Source: Bellilinea sp034411135
GTDB taxonomy: Bacteria; Chloroflexota; Anaerolineae; Anaerolineales; Anaerolineaceae
Reading direction: 5' to 3'
Assembly: GCA_034411135.1 (NCBI GenBank)
Contig: DAOUMN010000049.1
Span: 1 to 52,983 of the forward strand
DNA: 52,983 bases
Numbering within the stretch: position 1 is the first letter of the stretch; each line of letters begins with the position of its first letter. The notes below the pieces were generated by a model. The model ran no database searches. It had not been told where the DNA came from and was given only the letters and a program-made list of their open reading frames with translations. A program made the position numbers and the translations under genes. This document shows positions 23,282 to 30,806 of this stretch, one piece after another.

Positions 23282-23965
23282 ATGTCCCAACAAACGTACA
23301 CAATCAGCGTGATCATCCCGGTGTTCAATGGCGCGCGCTACCTGGGGGAAGCCATTCAAAGCGTGCTCGAGCAAACTCGCCCGGCGGACGAAATCATCGT
23401 CGTGGATGACGGCTCAACCGACGACAGCCATCGGGTGGCTGCCCAATACCCGGTCACCTGCATCCGGCAAGTCAACTGTGGAGCAAGCGCCGCCCGCAAT
23501 CGAGGAGTGAGCCAGTCGCGCGGTGAACTGCTCGCCTTTCTGGATGCCGACGATGTGTGGACAACGGACAAGCTGGCTCTTCAGGCGGCGCAGTTCGAGG
23601 AACATTCAGATCTGGATGCCGTGTTTGGGATGGTTGAGCAATTCTGCAGTCCCGACGTCGCTGAAGACGCGCCCCAGGCTCGCTTTGTCGGCGAGACGCT
23701 GCATGGCTTCCATTGCGGCACCATGTTGATCAAACGCGATTCGTTTCTGCGCGTTGGCTGGCTCAACCCGGTTTGGAAAGTGGCTCATTTCATCGAATGG
23801 TATGCCCGGGCGGAGGATGCCGGATTGAACATGATCACTCTGCCCACCGTGTTGATGCGCCGCCGGGTGCACACCACCAACCTGACCGTGCGTATGCGGG
23901 ACACCGCCCGGTTAGAATACACAAAAATTCTCAAAGCTGCCTTGGACCGCAGGCGAAAACACTGA
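23282..23965 (+). CDS. GT2 glycosyltransferase 4
   Basis: 227 residues. TISVIIPVFNGARYLGEAI is followed by VVDDGSTDDS and FLDADDVW. The C-terminus keeps EWYARAEDAGLN and RRRVHTTNLT, the counterpart of the HxxN motif in the others. A GGAGG site lies 10 nt before the ATG at 23282. It ends 12 bp before the sulfotransferase gene. With four genes of about 225-233 residues in line, a tetrasaccharide or four alternative sugars would fit, but donor and acceptor are unknown. Confidence 0.85.
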   Translation: MSQQTYTISVIIPVFNGARYLGEAIQSVLEQTRPADEIIVVDDGSTDDSHRVAAQYPVTCIRQVNCGASAARNRGVSQSRGELLAFLDADDVWTTDKLALQAAQFEEHSDLDAVFGMVEQFCSPDVAEDAPQARFVGETLHGFHCGTMLIKRDSFLRVGWLNPVWKVAHFIEWYARAEDAGLNMITLPTVLMRRRVHTTNLTVRMRDTARLEYTKILKAALDRRRKH

Positions 23966-23977
23966 AGGAGACGTCCT

Positions 23978-24880
23978 ATGCCCCTGCCCAATTTTTTGAT
24001 TATTGGCGCCGCCAAAGCGGGTACGACTGGTTTGTATTACACCCTCAAACAACATCCGCAAATATACCTGAGCCCGGTCAAGGAACCGCGCTATTTCTTT
24101 CTCAAGGACGGGATTCCCGATTATTGTGGACCCGGCGACCAACAAGTGTTGCAGAATTCCGTTCACACTGATGAGGATTACAAGCGGTTGTTCGACAGCG
24201 CACGGGATGAACGCGCGCTCGGCGAAGCTTCGGTTGGGTACCTGGCATATTCGTCCCTGTCGGCGCCCAACATCAAACAAAGCCTGCCTCATGCGCGGTT
24301 GATCGCCATCCTCCGGCAGCCAGCCGATCGAGCCTATTCACACTATTTGATGCACTTTTCCTCGGGACGGGAAACCTTGTCTTTTCCCGAGGCTTTGGCA
24401 GTCGAAGAAGAACGCCGAAAAAAGAAATGGGCAAGGGGCTGGTGTTATAGAGGAAACGGCTTTTATCATCGCCTTTTACAACCCTTTTATGAAAATTTCC
24501 CAGGCGAGCAAATTCGCATTTATCTCTACGATGACTGGAAAACCAACCCTGCCGTAGTATTGCGGGATATTTTCCGTTACCTGGGCGTGGATGAGAACTT
24601 TGAGCCAGCCGTAATAAGCCGCAACACGACCTGGCTGCCCCGCTCGCGCGCTGTTCAGGCGCTATTCAACAATTCATTCTCCATCAAAACCTGGCTCAAA
24701 CGGTGGTTCCCGCCTCAGCTCTGGCAGGGCATCGCCAATCGGATTTACCGATATAATAGAAAACGCCCACCCAGGATCGACCCCGAAATTCGCCGCCAGT
24801 TAACCGCTGAATACCGTGAAGACATTCTGGCATTGCAGGATCTGATCCAGCGTGACCTGAGCCACTGGTTGAACGGATGA
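23978..24880 (+). CDS. PAPS-dependent sulfotransferase
   Basis: 300 residues. The 5'-phosphosulfate-binding loop IGAAKAGTTGLYYTL (Lys13 to Thr17) and the 3'-phosphate-binding region ARLIAILRQPADRAYSHYLM near 105-124 identify the family, which moves sulfate from PAPS to a hydroxyl or amine. KEPRYFF (35-41) follows the active-site loop, as in heparan N-sulfotransferase-like bacterial enzymes. There is no signal peptide. AAGGAG precedes the ATG. The stop overlaps the ABC exporter start by 4 bp, so sulfation probably precedes export. The substrate is probably the sugar or peptide made by this operon. Confidence 0.88.
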   Translation: MPLPNFLIIGAAKAGTTGLYYTLKQHPQIYLSPVKEPRYFFLKDGIPDYCGPGDQQVLQNSVHTDEDYKRLFDSARDERALGEASVGYLAYSSLSAPNIKQSLPHARLIAILRQPADRAYSHYLMHFSSGRETLSFPEALAVEEERRKKKWARGWCYRGNGFYHRLLQPFYENFPGEQIRIYLYDDWKTNPAVVLRDIFRYLGVDENFEPAVISRNTTWLPRSRAVQALFNNSFSIKTWLKRWFPPQLWQGIANRIYRYNRKRPPRIDPEIRRQLTAEYREDILALQDLIQRDLSHWLNG

Positions 24881-26571
24881 TCCATCTTCCCCGTCTGCGA
24901 ATATTGCTTAACTGGCTGCGGATGAAGCCGATTCACATTGCCGCCGTGCTTGGGCTGGCTGCAGCACAATTGTTGAGCATCCTGTTAATCGCACATATTT
25001 TTCAGAGCGCCCTTGCACTCCATCTGCATTTGGACGATGTCTGGATTCGCGCTGGAATGATGATCACCCTTGGCGTGGCGAGTAGCCTGGGATTTTATTT
25101 TTCACGCACGGTCAGCGCACGGCTAGCCAATAACGCTTCCACCCTATTGCGCATCGAAATGATGGAACACCTGTACACCCGTGCGCAGGCTTTTTTCACG
25201 CGCTCGCACAGCGGCAGCCTGCACAACAACCTGGTATTGGACATCGAACGGCTACAAAAGCTGTACGAAGCCATCCTCGGTCAGATCCTTCCAGCCGTTG
25301 TGATCAGCCTGGGGGTCGGCATTGCATTGATCGGATTGAACCCGTCTTTAACCTTGTTCCTGCTGTCTGCCGGACCGATCTTTTTAGCACTCAATTACGC
25401 TGTGCTGCGCATTTTGCGTAAAAAAATGCGCCGTCGCATCGAAGAATTCAAAGCCTACAGCCGCAACACCTTCTCATTTCTCGAATTGATCCCGCTTACA
25501 CGGATGCAAACCGCCGAGGAACAGGAAATCCAACGCCAAGGAGGTCAAATTGATTCGCTCAAGCAGGCGACGGAATCATTGGCTCGCCAGCAAGCGCTTC
25601 ACCTCGCCTTTCAAAACGCCATGCTGTTGATTGTGATAGGTGTGTTTCTGGTGATTGGCGGCAGCCAGGTTGCCACCAATCAGACCACGTTGGGGAATTT
25701 GCTGGCATACAATGTCATCCTCATCGCCTTGCGCCGCTACATTCAGGATGCCCTGAGCGCTACACCTCTTGTCGTCGATGGCTACCACGCCGTTGAAGCA
25801 CTGCAAGAACTGGTCGAAAGCGCACCACCAGAGCCCTACACCGGAAAATTGCGCCCTTTGTTATCCGGCGCTTTTGAACTCCGCCAGGTTACCTTTCAAT
25901 ACCCCGAACGCCCGCCGGTCATTCAAGAATGCAGTCTTTTCCTCCCACCGCACACCGTAACGGCGCTGGTCGGACCAAATGGTTCGGGAAAAACCACGCT
26001 GCTTAACCTGCTGCTTGGTTTGTATCGACCGCAAAGCGGCATGTTGTATGCCGATGATTACCCCTATGACGATCTGGACATTCGCACGTTACGCCGACAG
26101 ATCGGGGTTTTACCGCAAGACCCATTGCTGTTCGGTGGAACAATCCGGGACAACATTACCTACGGGCTGGCTGTCATTGACCCAGAGGAAATGACAGCCG
26201 CCGCGATTGCCGCCTCAGCCCACGAATTCATCCAACAGTTGCCCCACGGCTATGACACCCTGATCGGCGAACGCGGCGTGCGCCTTTCCGGTGGACAGCG
26301 TCAGCGGATATCCCTGGCGCGGGTGTTGCTGCGCAAGCCAAAGATGCTCATCCTGGACGAACCCACCAACCATTTAGACACTGCTGCCGCCCGGCAATTG
26401 ATCGAACATGTGGTGCTGCGCTTGCAGTCTTCGCCCTTCTTTACCGAGAAATTGCCCACCACCCTGATCATCACCCATGATATGGAACTGGCAGGGCTGG
26501 CTGAAAATGTATACCTGATCTCATCCGGCCGCCTTACGCCGTACGGAAATCCGGTGGTCAATCCATCCTGA
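24877..26571 (+). CDS. ABC exporter, fused membrane and ATPase domains, no peptidase
   Basis: 564 residues. The first 300 hold about six membrane helices of a type I exporter. The ATPase has Walker A GPNGSGKTT near 367, signature VRLSGGQRQR near 470, Walker B MLILDEPTNHLD near 490 and switch ITHDMEL near 531. There is no N-terminal C39 peptidase domain, so it does not itself cleave a double-glycine leader. Such half-transporters work as homodimers in the inner membrane. Position between the sulfotransferase and nucleotidyltransferase genes mirrors the transporter of lasso clusters. It probably exports the finished product, or a glycan-linked form of it. Confidence 0.9.
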   Translation: MIHLPRLRILLNWLRMKPIHIAAVLGLAAAQLLSILLIAHIFQSALALHLHLDDVWIRAGMMITLGVASSLGFYFSRTVSARLANNASTLLRIEMMEHLYTRAQAFFTRSHSGSLHNNLVLDIERLQKLYEAILGQILPAVVISLGVGIALIGLNPSLTLFLLSAGPIFLALNYAVLRILRKKMRRRIEEFKAYSRNTFSFLELIPLTRMQTAEEQEIQRQGGQIDSLKQATESLARQQALHLAFQNAMLLIVIGVFLVIGGSQVATNQTTLGNLLAYNVILIALRRYIQDALSATPLVVDGYHAVEALQELVESAPPEPYTGKLRPLLSGAFELRQVTFQYPERPPVIQECSLFLPPHTVTALVGPNGSGKTTLLNLLLGLYRPQSGMLYADDYPYDDLDIRTLRRQIGVLPQDPLLFGGTIRDNITYGLAVIDPEEMTAAAIAASAHEFIQQLPHGYDTLIGERGVRLSGGQRQRISLARVLLRKPKMLILDEPTNHLDTAAARQLIEHVVLRLQSSPFFTEKLPTTLIITHDMELAGLAENVYLISSGRLTPYGNPVVNPS

Positions 26572-26603
26572 ATGCTCAAAAATCCACGCATAGCGGAGAC
26601 AGA

Positions 26604-27752
26604 ATGTTCCCCACTCACGCCCATGTTTTATTACTGCGAAGTGCGCTGTTCCGAGATGAATCTGCCCTGCGCGCCTGGCAGGAATGGAAATCGCTGGTCG
26701 ATCTGGATCAAGCCGTGGATGCAGGCACCTACCGCCTGCTGCCGCTGGTGTATCACAATTTACGCGCGCTGGGCGTTCGGGATTCCCTGATGAGTAAACT
26801 CAAGGGAATTTACCGCATGGAGTGGACAAAAAATCAAATCCTCTTTCGCACCGGTGCGGAGGTATTGAAAAATCTTCACGCCGCCGGAATTGAAACCCTG
26901 ATTCTCAAAGGCGCACCACTGGCAGTCCTGTATTACGAAGATGTGGCATTGCGCCCAATGAATGATTTCGACGTGCTCGTGCCAGCCGCCAAACGCCGCC
27001 AGGCAATCGATCTATTATTGGCAAACGGGTGGCAGCCGGAAAAACACACCCTGGAGAGCACATCGGATGCATACCTGAATTTGCGCCGGGGCACGGGGTT
27101 TATCAATTCACACGGTAAACAGCTGGACCTGCACTGGCACATCTTCTCCAAGGTTCGCAAGCCGGACGCCGACCTTGTTTTTTGGCAAAACGCGCTGCCG
27201 GTCAAATTCCTGGATGTCTCGACACGCACCATATGCCCAACTGATCAACTGCTGCATGCCTGTGTGCACGGGGCTGCCTGGAATCCTGTCCCGTCCGTCC
27301 GCTGGATCAGCGATTCGATCATCATCCTGCGCAAAGCGGGCGCGCAAATGGATTGGAATCGCCTGGTGGAGCAAGCCAAAATTCACCGCCTGGTCGTCCC
27401 GCTGCGCTCCGCGCTGACCTATCTCGACTCCACATTCCAGGCAAACATTCCACCACACGTGTTGACGGAATTAAACACGATTGGTGTGCCGTCCGTTGAA
27501 ATGGAACTACACCGGGTTCTGACCAGCAAGCCGGACTGGCGCGGCAACCTGCCCATGTACTGGTACAAGTACCTGCTGGATCTGGATATCGATGGAATCC
27601 AACCTTCCTTACTACATCGTTTGACAGGCTTTGTTATCTACTTGCAGCATACCAAAGGCAAAACCGCGCCGGAGTTGTTAAAATGGGCTCTCTCGCGAAC
27701 AGCTGTGCGCCTGGGCAGAACGCTGCGCGGCTACGACCCGGCAACCCAATGA
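26604..27752 (+). CDS. Nucleotidyltransferase family protein (NTP_transf_5-like)
   Basis: 382 residues. Motifs GIETLILKGAPLAVLYY (about 95-111) and RPMNDFDVLVP, with catalytic Asp-x-Asp near 120-122, are those of the NTP_transf_5 family. The rest is helical with scattered aromatics. Members are common in lasso-peptide and exopolysaccharide gene clusters, usually next to HPr-kinase-like and PqqD genes, and are thought to transfer a nucleotide or related group. Their substrate is mostly undefined. It is 32 bp after the ABC exporter gene and is the last gene of the operon, facing a convergent chelatase gene. Confidence 0.85.
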   Translation: MFPTHAHVLLLRSALFRDESALRAWQEWKSLVDLDQAVDAGTYRLLPLVYHNLRALGVRDSLMSKLKGIYRMEWTKNQILFRTGAEVLKNLHAAGIETLILKGAPLAVLYYEDVALRPMNDFDVLVPAAKRRQAIDLLLANGWQPEKHTLESTSDAYLNLRRGTGFINSHGKQLDLHWHIFSKVRKPDADLVFWQNALPVKFLDVSTRTICPTDQLLHACVHGAAWNPVPSVRWISDSIIILRKAGAQMDWNRLVEQAKIHRLVVPLRSALTYLDSTFQANIPPHVLTELNTIGVPSVEMELHRVLTSKPDWRGNLPMYWYKYLLDLDIDGIQPSLLHRLTGFVIYLQHTKGKTAPELLKWALSRTAVRLGRTLRGYDPATQ

Positions 27753-27774
27753 CATCTTTGTCATTCGTACCGCC

Positions 27775-28287
27775 TCACCGTAGATGGCGGCTGACCTGGG
27801 CATTTAGAAATTCTGCTACCTGTTGCACATCGAACGGCCAGGCATAGCGTATGTCTACCTCCGGTAAGCGGGCGCGCAGACGCTCCAATTCAGCCGGAAT
27901 GTCTTTCTCGGCATGCTCACCACCGGCGGTCATCATCGGGGTGATTACCACAACGCAGGCAGCGCCACCTGCAACCGCATCCACAATCGCTTCTTCCAGG
28001 GTTGGCGCACAAAACTCATTGAAACCAACCTGCGTCTCAAGCCCACTGACCTGCGCCAGGCGTTCCGCCAGGATGTGACTGGAGGTAAAAAATGGATCAT
28101 TTTCAGATGTTCGCTTCCAGCGGCGCATTTTTTCATCCAATTCAAGGTAGCGTGCCCGGCTGTCATTATCCAGGCTGTGCAGGGCAGTTTCAAAGCGAGC
28201 ATGCAGCCCAAAGTATTCCCCCAATTCGCGTGGCGGAAAATCGTTGGGCGGCGCACCGTGCATAGCAAGAACAAGTACCGTTTTCAC
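27775..28287 (-). CDS. CbiX-like sirohydrochlorin/cobalt chelatase domain protein
   Basis: 170 residues from a GTG at 28287, preceded by AAAGGAGAGA. KTVLVLAMHGAPPNDFP gives the N-terminal chelatase strand and its His. NEFCAPTLEEAIVDAVAGG and VVVITPMMTAGGEHAEKDIPAEL match the CbiX strand-helix unit with the second conserved His (GGEHAEKDI). Single-domain CbiX proteins of about 120-130 residues insert cobalt or iron into sirohydrochlorin; this one has a charged insertion of about 50 residues (LDEKMRRWKRTSEND) that may alter its role. No cobalamin genes are near, so the reaction is uncertain. The gene is convergent with the RiPP-like operon. Confidence 0.75.
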   Translation of the reverse strand: MKTVLVLAMHGAPPNDFPPRELGEYFGLHARFETALHSLDNDSRARYLELDEKMRRWKRTSENDPFFTSSHILAERLAQVSGLETQVGFNEFCAPTLEEAIVDAVAGGAACVVVITPMMTAGGEHAEKDIPAELERLRARLPEVDIRYAWPFDVQQVAEFLNAQVSRHLR

Positions 28288-28298
28288 TCTCTCTCCTT

Positions 28299-28304
28299 TA
28301 TAAT
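28299..28304 (+). promoter_or_regulatory. -10 box TATAAT before the small membrane protein gene
   Basis: TATAAT ends 6 nt before the ATG at 28311. It overlaps, on the other strand, the ribosome-binding site of the CbiX-like gene. Confidence 0.45.
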
Positions 28305-28310
28305 CAGGAC

Positions 28311-28556
28311 ATGATCCTGGTAAAGATCTTCCTGGTTGGGCTAGTGATTCTGGTGGGCGCAATCGTGATCAACGCGCTTGCCGCCGCGCTGGGTCTGTCC
28401 ACCTGGTACACCTTCCTGTCGGGGATCACCCAGCACGGGCTGCTACCCAGTTTGCGCCAGGCGCGCCTAGTGGACCTGTTATTTTTGTTCATCTTGTATC
28501 CGGTCGGGCTGGGCAGCCTGGCAGCACTGGCAGAGCGATTGACCCGTTTCCTCTGA
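28311..28556 (+). CDS. Small two-helix membrane protein
   Basis: 81 residues, with two hydrophobic segments: LVKIFLVGLVILVGAIVI (about 3-20) and LVDLLFLFILYPVGLGSLAA (about 53-72). The loop between them contains GLSTWYTFLSGI. The start has a -10 box 6 nt upstream and no ribosome-binding site, so a leaderless transcript is likely. It is divergent from the CbiX-like gene. I recognise no family and suggest no function beyond membrane location. Confidence 0.7.
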   Translation: MILVKIFLVGLVILVGAIVINALAAALGLSTWYTFLSGITQHGLLPSLRQARLVDLLFLFILYPVGLGSLAALAERLTRFL

Positions 28557-28619
28557 CCATGTGGGGTTGTACAACAGCAGGAATTGCCGTATTGTATCCC
28601 AAAAGCAGGCTTAACCTGA

Positions 28620-28625
28620 TAAAAT
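28620..28625 (+). promoter_or_regulatory. -10-like box before the HEAT-repeat gene
   Basis: TAAAAT ends 6 nt before ATG 28632, again with leaderless spacing. Confidence 0.35.
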
Positions 28626-28631
28626 TTGGAC

Positions 28632-29129
28632 ATGTATGATCCCCGTTACCCCACTGAACCAGCCGGGTTCGAAACAGGTGGCGAGTCCCTCTCGGCGGAA
28701 GCACGCCGCACCCTGGAAGGGCTGCTGTTCATCCTCGACCACGAGCCAGATCTCAACCTGCGGCTGAAAGCCGTGCGTGCGCTGGGAAGTTTTCACGAGA
28801 TGAGTGCGCTGCGTGCCCTGGCTGAAACAGCACTGTACGATGAGGATCCACCAGTGCGCCTAGCCGCCCAACAGCAAATCGAATCCCTGTTCGGCGAAGA
28901 GAGCGATTCGTACCTGGAAAGCATCCGCATCGAAATCGAAGGCGAAGATGACGAGGACGAAGAAGACGATTTCTGGTTAGAGGTTCAACCGCAGCAATCC
29001 GCCTTGCGCGCGCCGTCCATCTACAACAATTCGCCTTCCGTGGTACAGGAGGAACGCCCCCCTATATGGTTGTGGGTAGTGCTCGGCACCGCTGTGCTGG
29101 GCGGAGTGTGGTTTTTCTTTATCCGATAG
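28632..29129 (+). CDS. HEAT-repeat protein with acidic linker and C-terminal membrane anchor
   Basis: 165 residues. Residues about 30-90 form HEAT-like helices (LNLRLKAVRALGSFHEMSALRALAE; PPVRLAAQQQIESLFG). Then comes a strongly acidic stretch (EIEGEDDEDEEDDFW) and a Pro-rich linker. The C-terminus is a membrane segment (IWLWVVLGTAVLGGVWFFF) ending in Arg. The likely topology is a cytoplasmic HEAT domain tethered to the membrane. The Tat-exported L,D-transpeptidase gene begins 8 bp downstream, so a shared envelope role is plausible. Confidence 0.7.
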   Translation: MYDPRYPTEPAGFETGGESLSAEARRTLEGLLFILDHEPDLNLRLKAVRALGSFHEMSALRALAETALYDEDPPVRLAAQQQIESLFGEESDSYLESIRIEIEGEDDEDEEDDFWLEVQPQQSALRAPSIYNNSPSVVQEERPPIWLWVVLGTAVLGGVWFFFIR

Positions 29130-29137
29130 TTGGAATC

Positions 29138-30220
29138 ATGAAAGACAAGAAAATCTCGCGACGTGAATTTCTGAAACTGGGACTCGCCGCCTTTACAACG
29201 TTGGCATTTCGCCCACTAAGGCACCTGGAGCAACTGGCAGCCAACTGGCCGGACGCCGAACGGCTTGGGCGTGTCACCTCCGGCACGGTCGGAATCTGGT
29301 CAAAACCTTCGGCAAACAGCCAACAGCTTAAAACCATTTACGATGATCACATCATCGTATGGCTGCGTGAAGTGGTGGGCGAAGCACCCGGCTTGACCCT
29401 CAACCGACGCTGGGTTGAAACCCCCGAAGGGTATATCTACGCCCCCCGCTTACAGCCGGTGCGCTACCTGCCCAACCAGCCGGTCAGTCAATTACCGCAG
29501 GGACCGTTGGGCAGGGGCATGTGGGCTGAAGTCACCGTGCCATACCTGGACGTAACCTTGCACAACCCGCCACCCCGCGCGCCCTGGCTACGCGAAGCCC
29601 AATTTCCCCGCCTGTATTACAGCCAGGTATTCTGGATCGATGATCTTCGCACCGACAGCCGCGGTGAGGTGTTTTACCGCGTGACGCAAAAATACGGCTA
29701 CGGCGATATCTTATGGGCGCCAGCGGTCGGTTTTCGACCGCTAACCCGTGAGGAGTTAGAGCCAATCAATCCAGAGGCGGAAGACAAAAAGATCGTCGTC
29801 AACCTCAATTACCAGGTTCTTTCCTGCTTTGAGGGCAAGCGCGAAGTATACACCTGCCGCATTTCGTCGGGTGCCAAATTTGACAAGGACGGCAACCCCA
29901 CCGAGAAATGGTCGACACCGGTTGGCAGCATGCCCACCTGGCGCAAACTGATCTCGCACCACATGTCTGGCGGGGTGAGCGGCAGTGGATGGGACCTGCC
30001 CGGCATCGCCTGGACGATCCTGTTCTCCGGCAACGGCGAAGCCATTCACTCAACCTTCTGGCACAACGACTTTGGCACACCGCGCTCGCGCGGCTGCGTC
30101 AATGCCGCGCCGGAGGATGCCAAATGGATCTTCCGCTGGTCGGAACCGCACATCCCCTACGATTTGGGTGAAATGACCATTTCGATGCCCGGCGGAACGC
30201 GAGTGCAGGTGGTGGGCTGA
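29138..30220 (+). CDS. Tat-exported L,D-transpeptidase (YkuD)
   Basis: 360 residues. The start MKDKKISRREFLKLGLAAF is a twin-arginine signal (SRREFLK), so the protein is exported folded. Residues about 45-110 resemble an SH3-like domain (GTVGIWSKPSANSQQ ... RWVETPEGYIYAP). The YkuD catalytic domain (about 225-357) ends in IHSTFWHNDFGTPRSRGCVN, which has the active-site Cys and His; the residue after the Cys-Val pair is Asn instead of the usual Arg. These enzymes make 3-3 peptidoglycan crosslinks or attach proteins. The ATG at 29138 was chosen because it precedes the Tat motif closely. Confidence 0.85.
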   Translation: MKDKKISRREFLKLGLAAFTTLAFRPLRHLEQLAANWPDAERLGRVTSGTVGIWSKPSANSQQLKTIYDDHIIVWLREVVGEAPGLTLNRRWVETPEGYIYAPRLQPVRYLPNQPVSQLPQGPLGRGMWAEVTVPYLDVTLHNPPPRAPWLREAQFPRLYYSQVFWIDDLRTDSRGEVFYRVTQKYGYGDILWAPAVGFRPLTREELEPINPEAEDKKIVVNLNYQVLSCFEGKREVYTCRISSGAKFDKDGNPTEKWSTPVGSMPTWRKLISHHMSGGVSGSGWDLPGIAWTILFSGNGEAIHSTFWHNDFGTPRSRGCVNAAPEDAKWIFRWSEPHIPYDLGEMTISMPGGTRVQVVG

Positions 30221-30228
30221 GTCTGTCC

Positions 30229-30735
30229 ATGCCAGTTACCCCCTACCATTTCGGTCCAGCGCTTGCTGTTAAAGCGGTATTTCCGCGCCGCTTTGGCTTT
30301 CTGGCGTTTGCGGCTGCCAACGTGATCATCGACATCGAGCCGTTGTATTACATGCTCACCTACCAGTACCCGCTGCACCGCTTCTTCCACACCCTGCCCG
30401 GGGCTGCGCTTGCCGCTGTGCTGACCGGGCTGCTTTTCGCGATCGCCCAAGCTGCGCTGAGGCGCATCAGACAACGGCGCATGGGCGGGAATCCCGAATT
30501 CCAACCCGCGGCATTCTGGTTAGGAGCATGGAGCGGCGCACTCAGCCATGTGCTGCTCGACAGCCTGGTGCATGCCGATGTCCACCTTTTTGCACCGCTC
30601 AGCAGCACCAATCCGCTATGGGGATTGGTCTCACACTCTGCGGTGGTAACTGTTTTGTTGGTTTGCGCTGCAGCCGCCTTACCGGCTTTCGCAGCACGAG
30701 TCATCTACAAGCGCTGGCAGGCAGGTAAATCCTGA
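30229..30735 (+). CDS. Membrane protein with His/Asp motif (DUF457/DUF4184-like)
   Basis: 168 residues. MPVTPYHFGPALAV, then NVIIDIEPLYYML and HRFFHTLPGAAL, then SHVLLDSLVHADVHLFAPL: the arranged His and Asp residues at helix ends are those of the YdjM/DUF457 membrane-bound metal-dependent hydrolase group. About four membrane helices are visible (22-40, 58-76, 98-116, 136-160). Biochemical activity of the group is poorly defined. It starts 8 bp after the L,D-transpeptidase gene and is probably in the same transcript. Confidence 0.7.
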   Translation: MPVTPYHFGPALAVKAVFPRRFGFLAFAAANVIIDIEPLYYMLTYQYPLHRFFHTLPGAALAAVLTGLLFAIAQAALRRIRQRRMGGNPEFQPAAFWLGAWSGALSHVLLDSLVHADVHLFAPLSSTNPLWGLVSHSAVVTVLLVCAAAALPAFAARVIYKRWQAGKS

Positions 30736-30792
30736 CATTTCCCCGACCCGGGCGATCTTTTGGATGTTTCTCCCGCCAGCCCCGGATCGTGG

Positions 30793-30798
30793 TACACT
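30793..30798 (+). promoter_or_regulatory. -10-like box before the 242-residue membrane protein gene
   Basis: TACACT lies 8 nt before ATG 30807, again with leaderless spacing. Confidence 0.3.
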
Positions 30799-30806
30799 AG
30801 CCTCGT

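Noticed and set aside
18635..27752. Standard lasso-peptide cluster
   Set aside because: No B2 transglutaminase-like protease and no asparagine-synthetase-like cyclase were found on either strand, so it is not reported as lasso.
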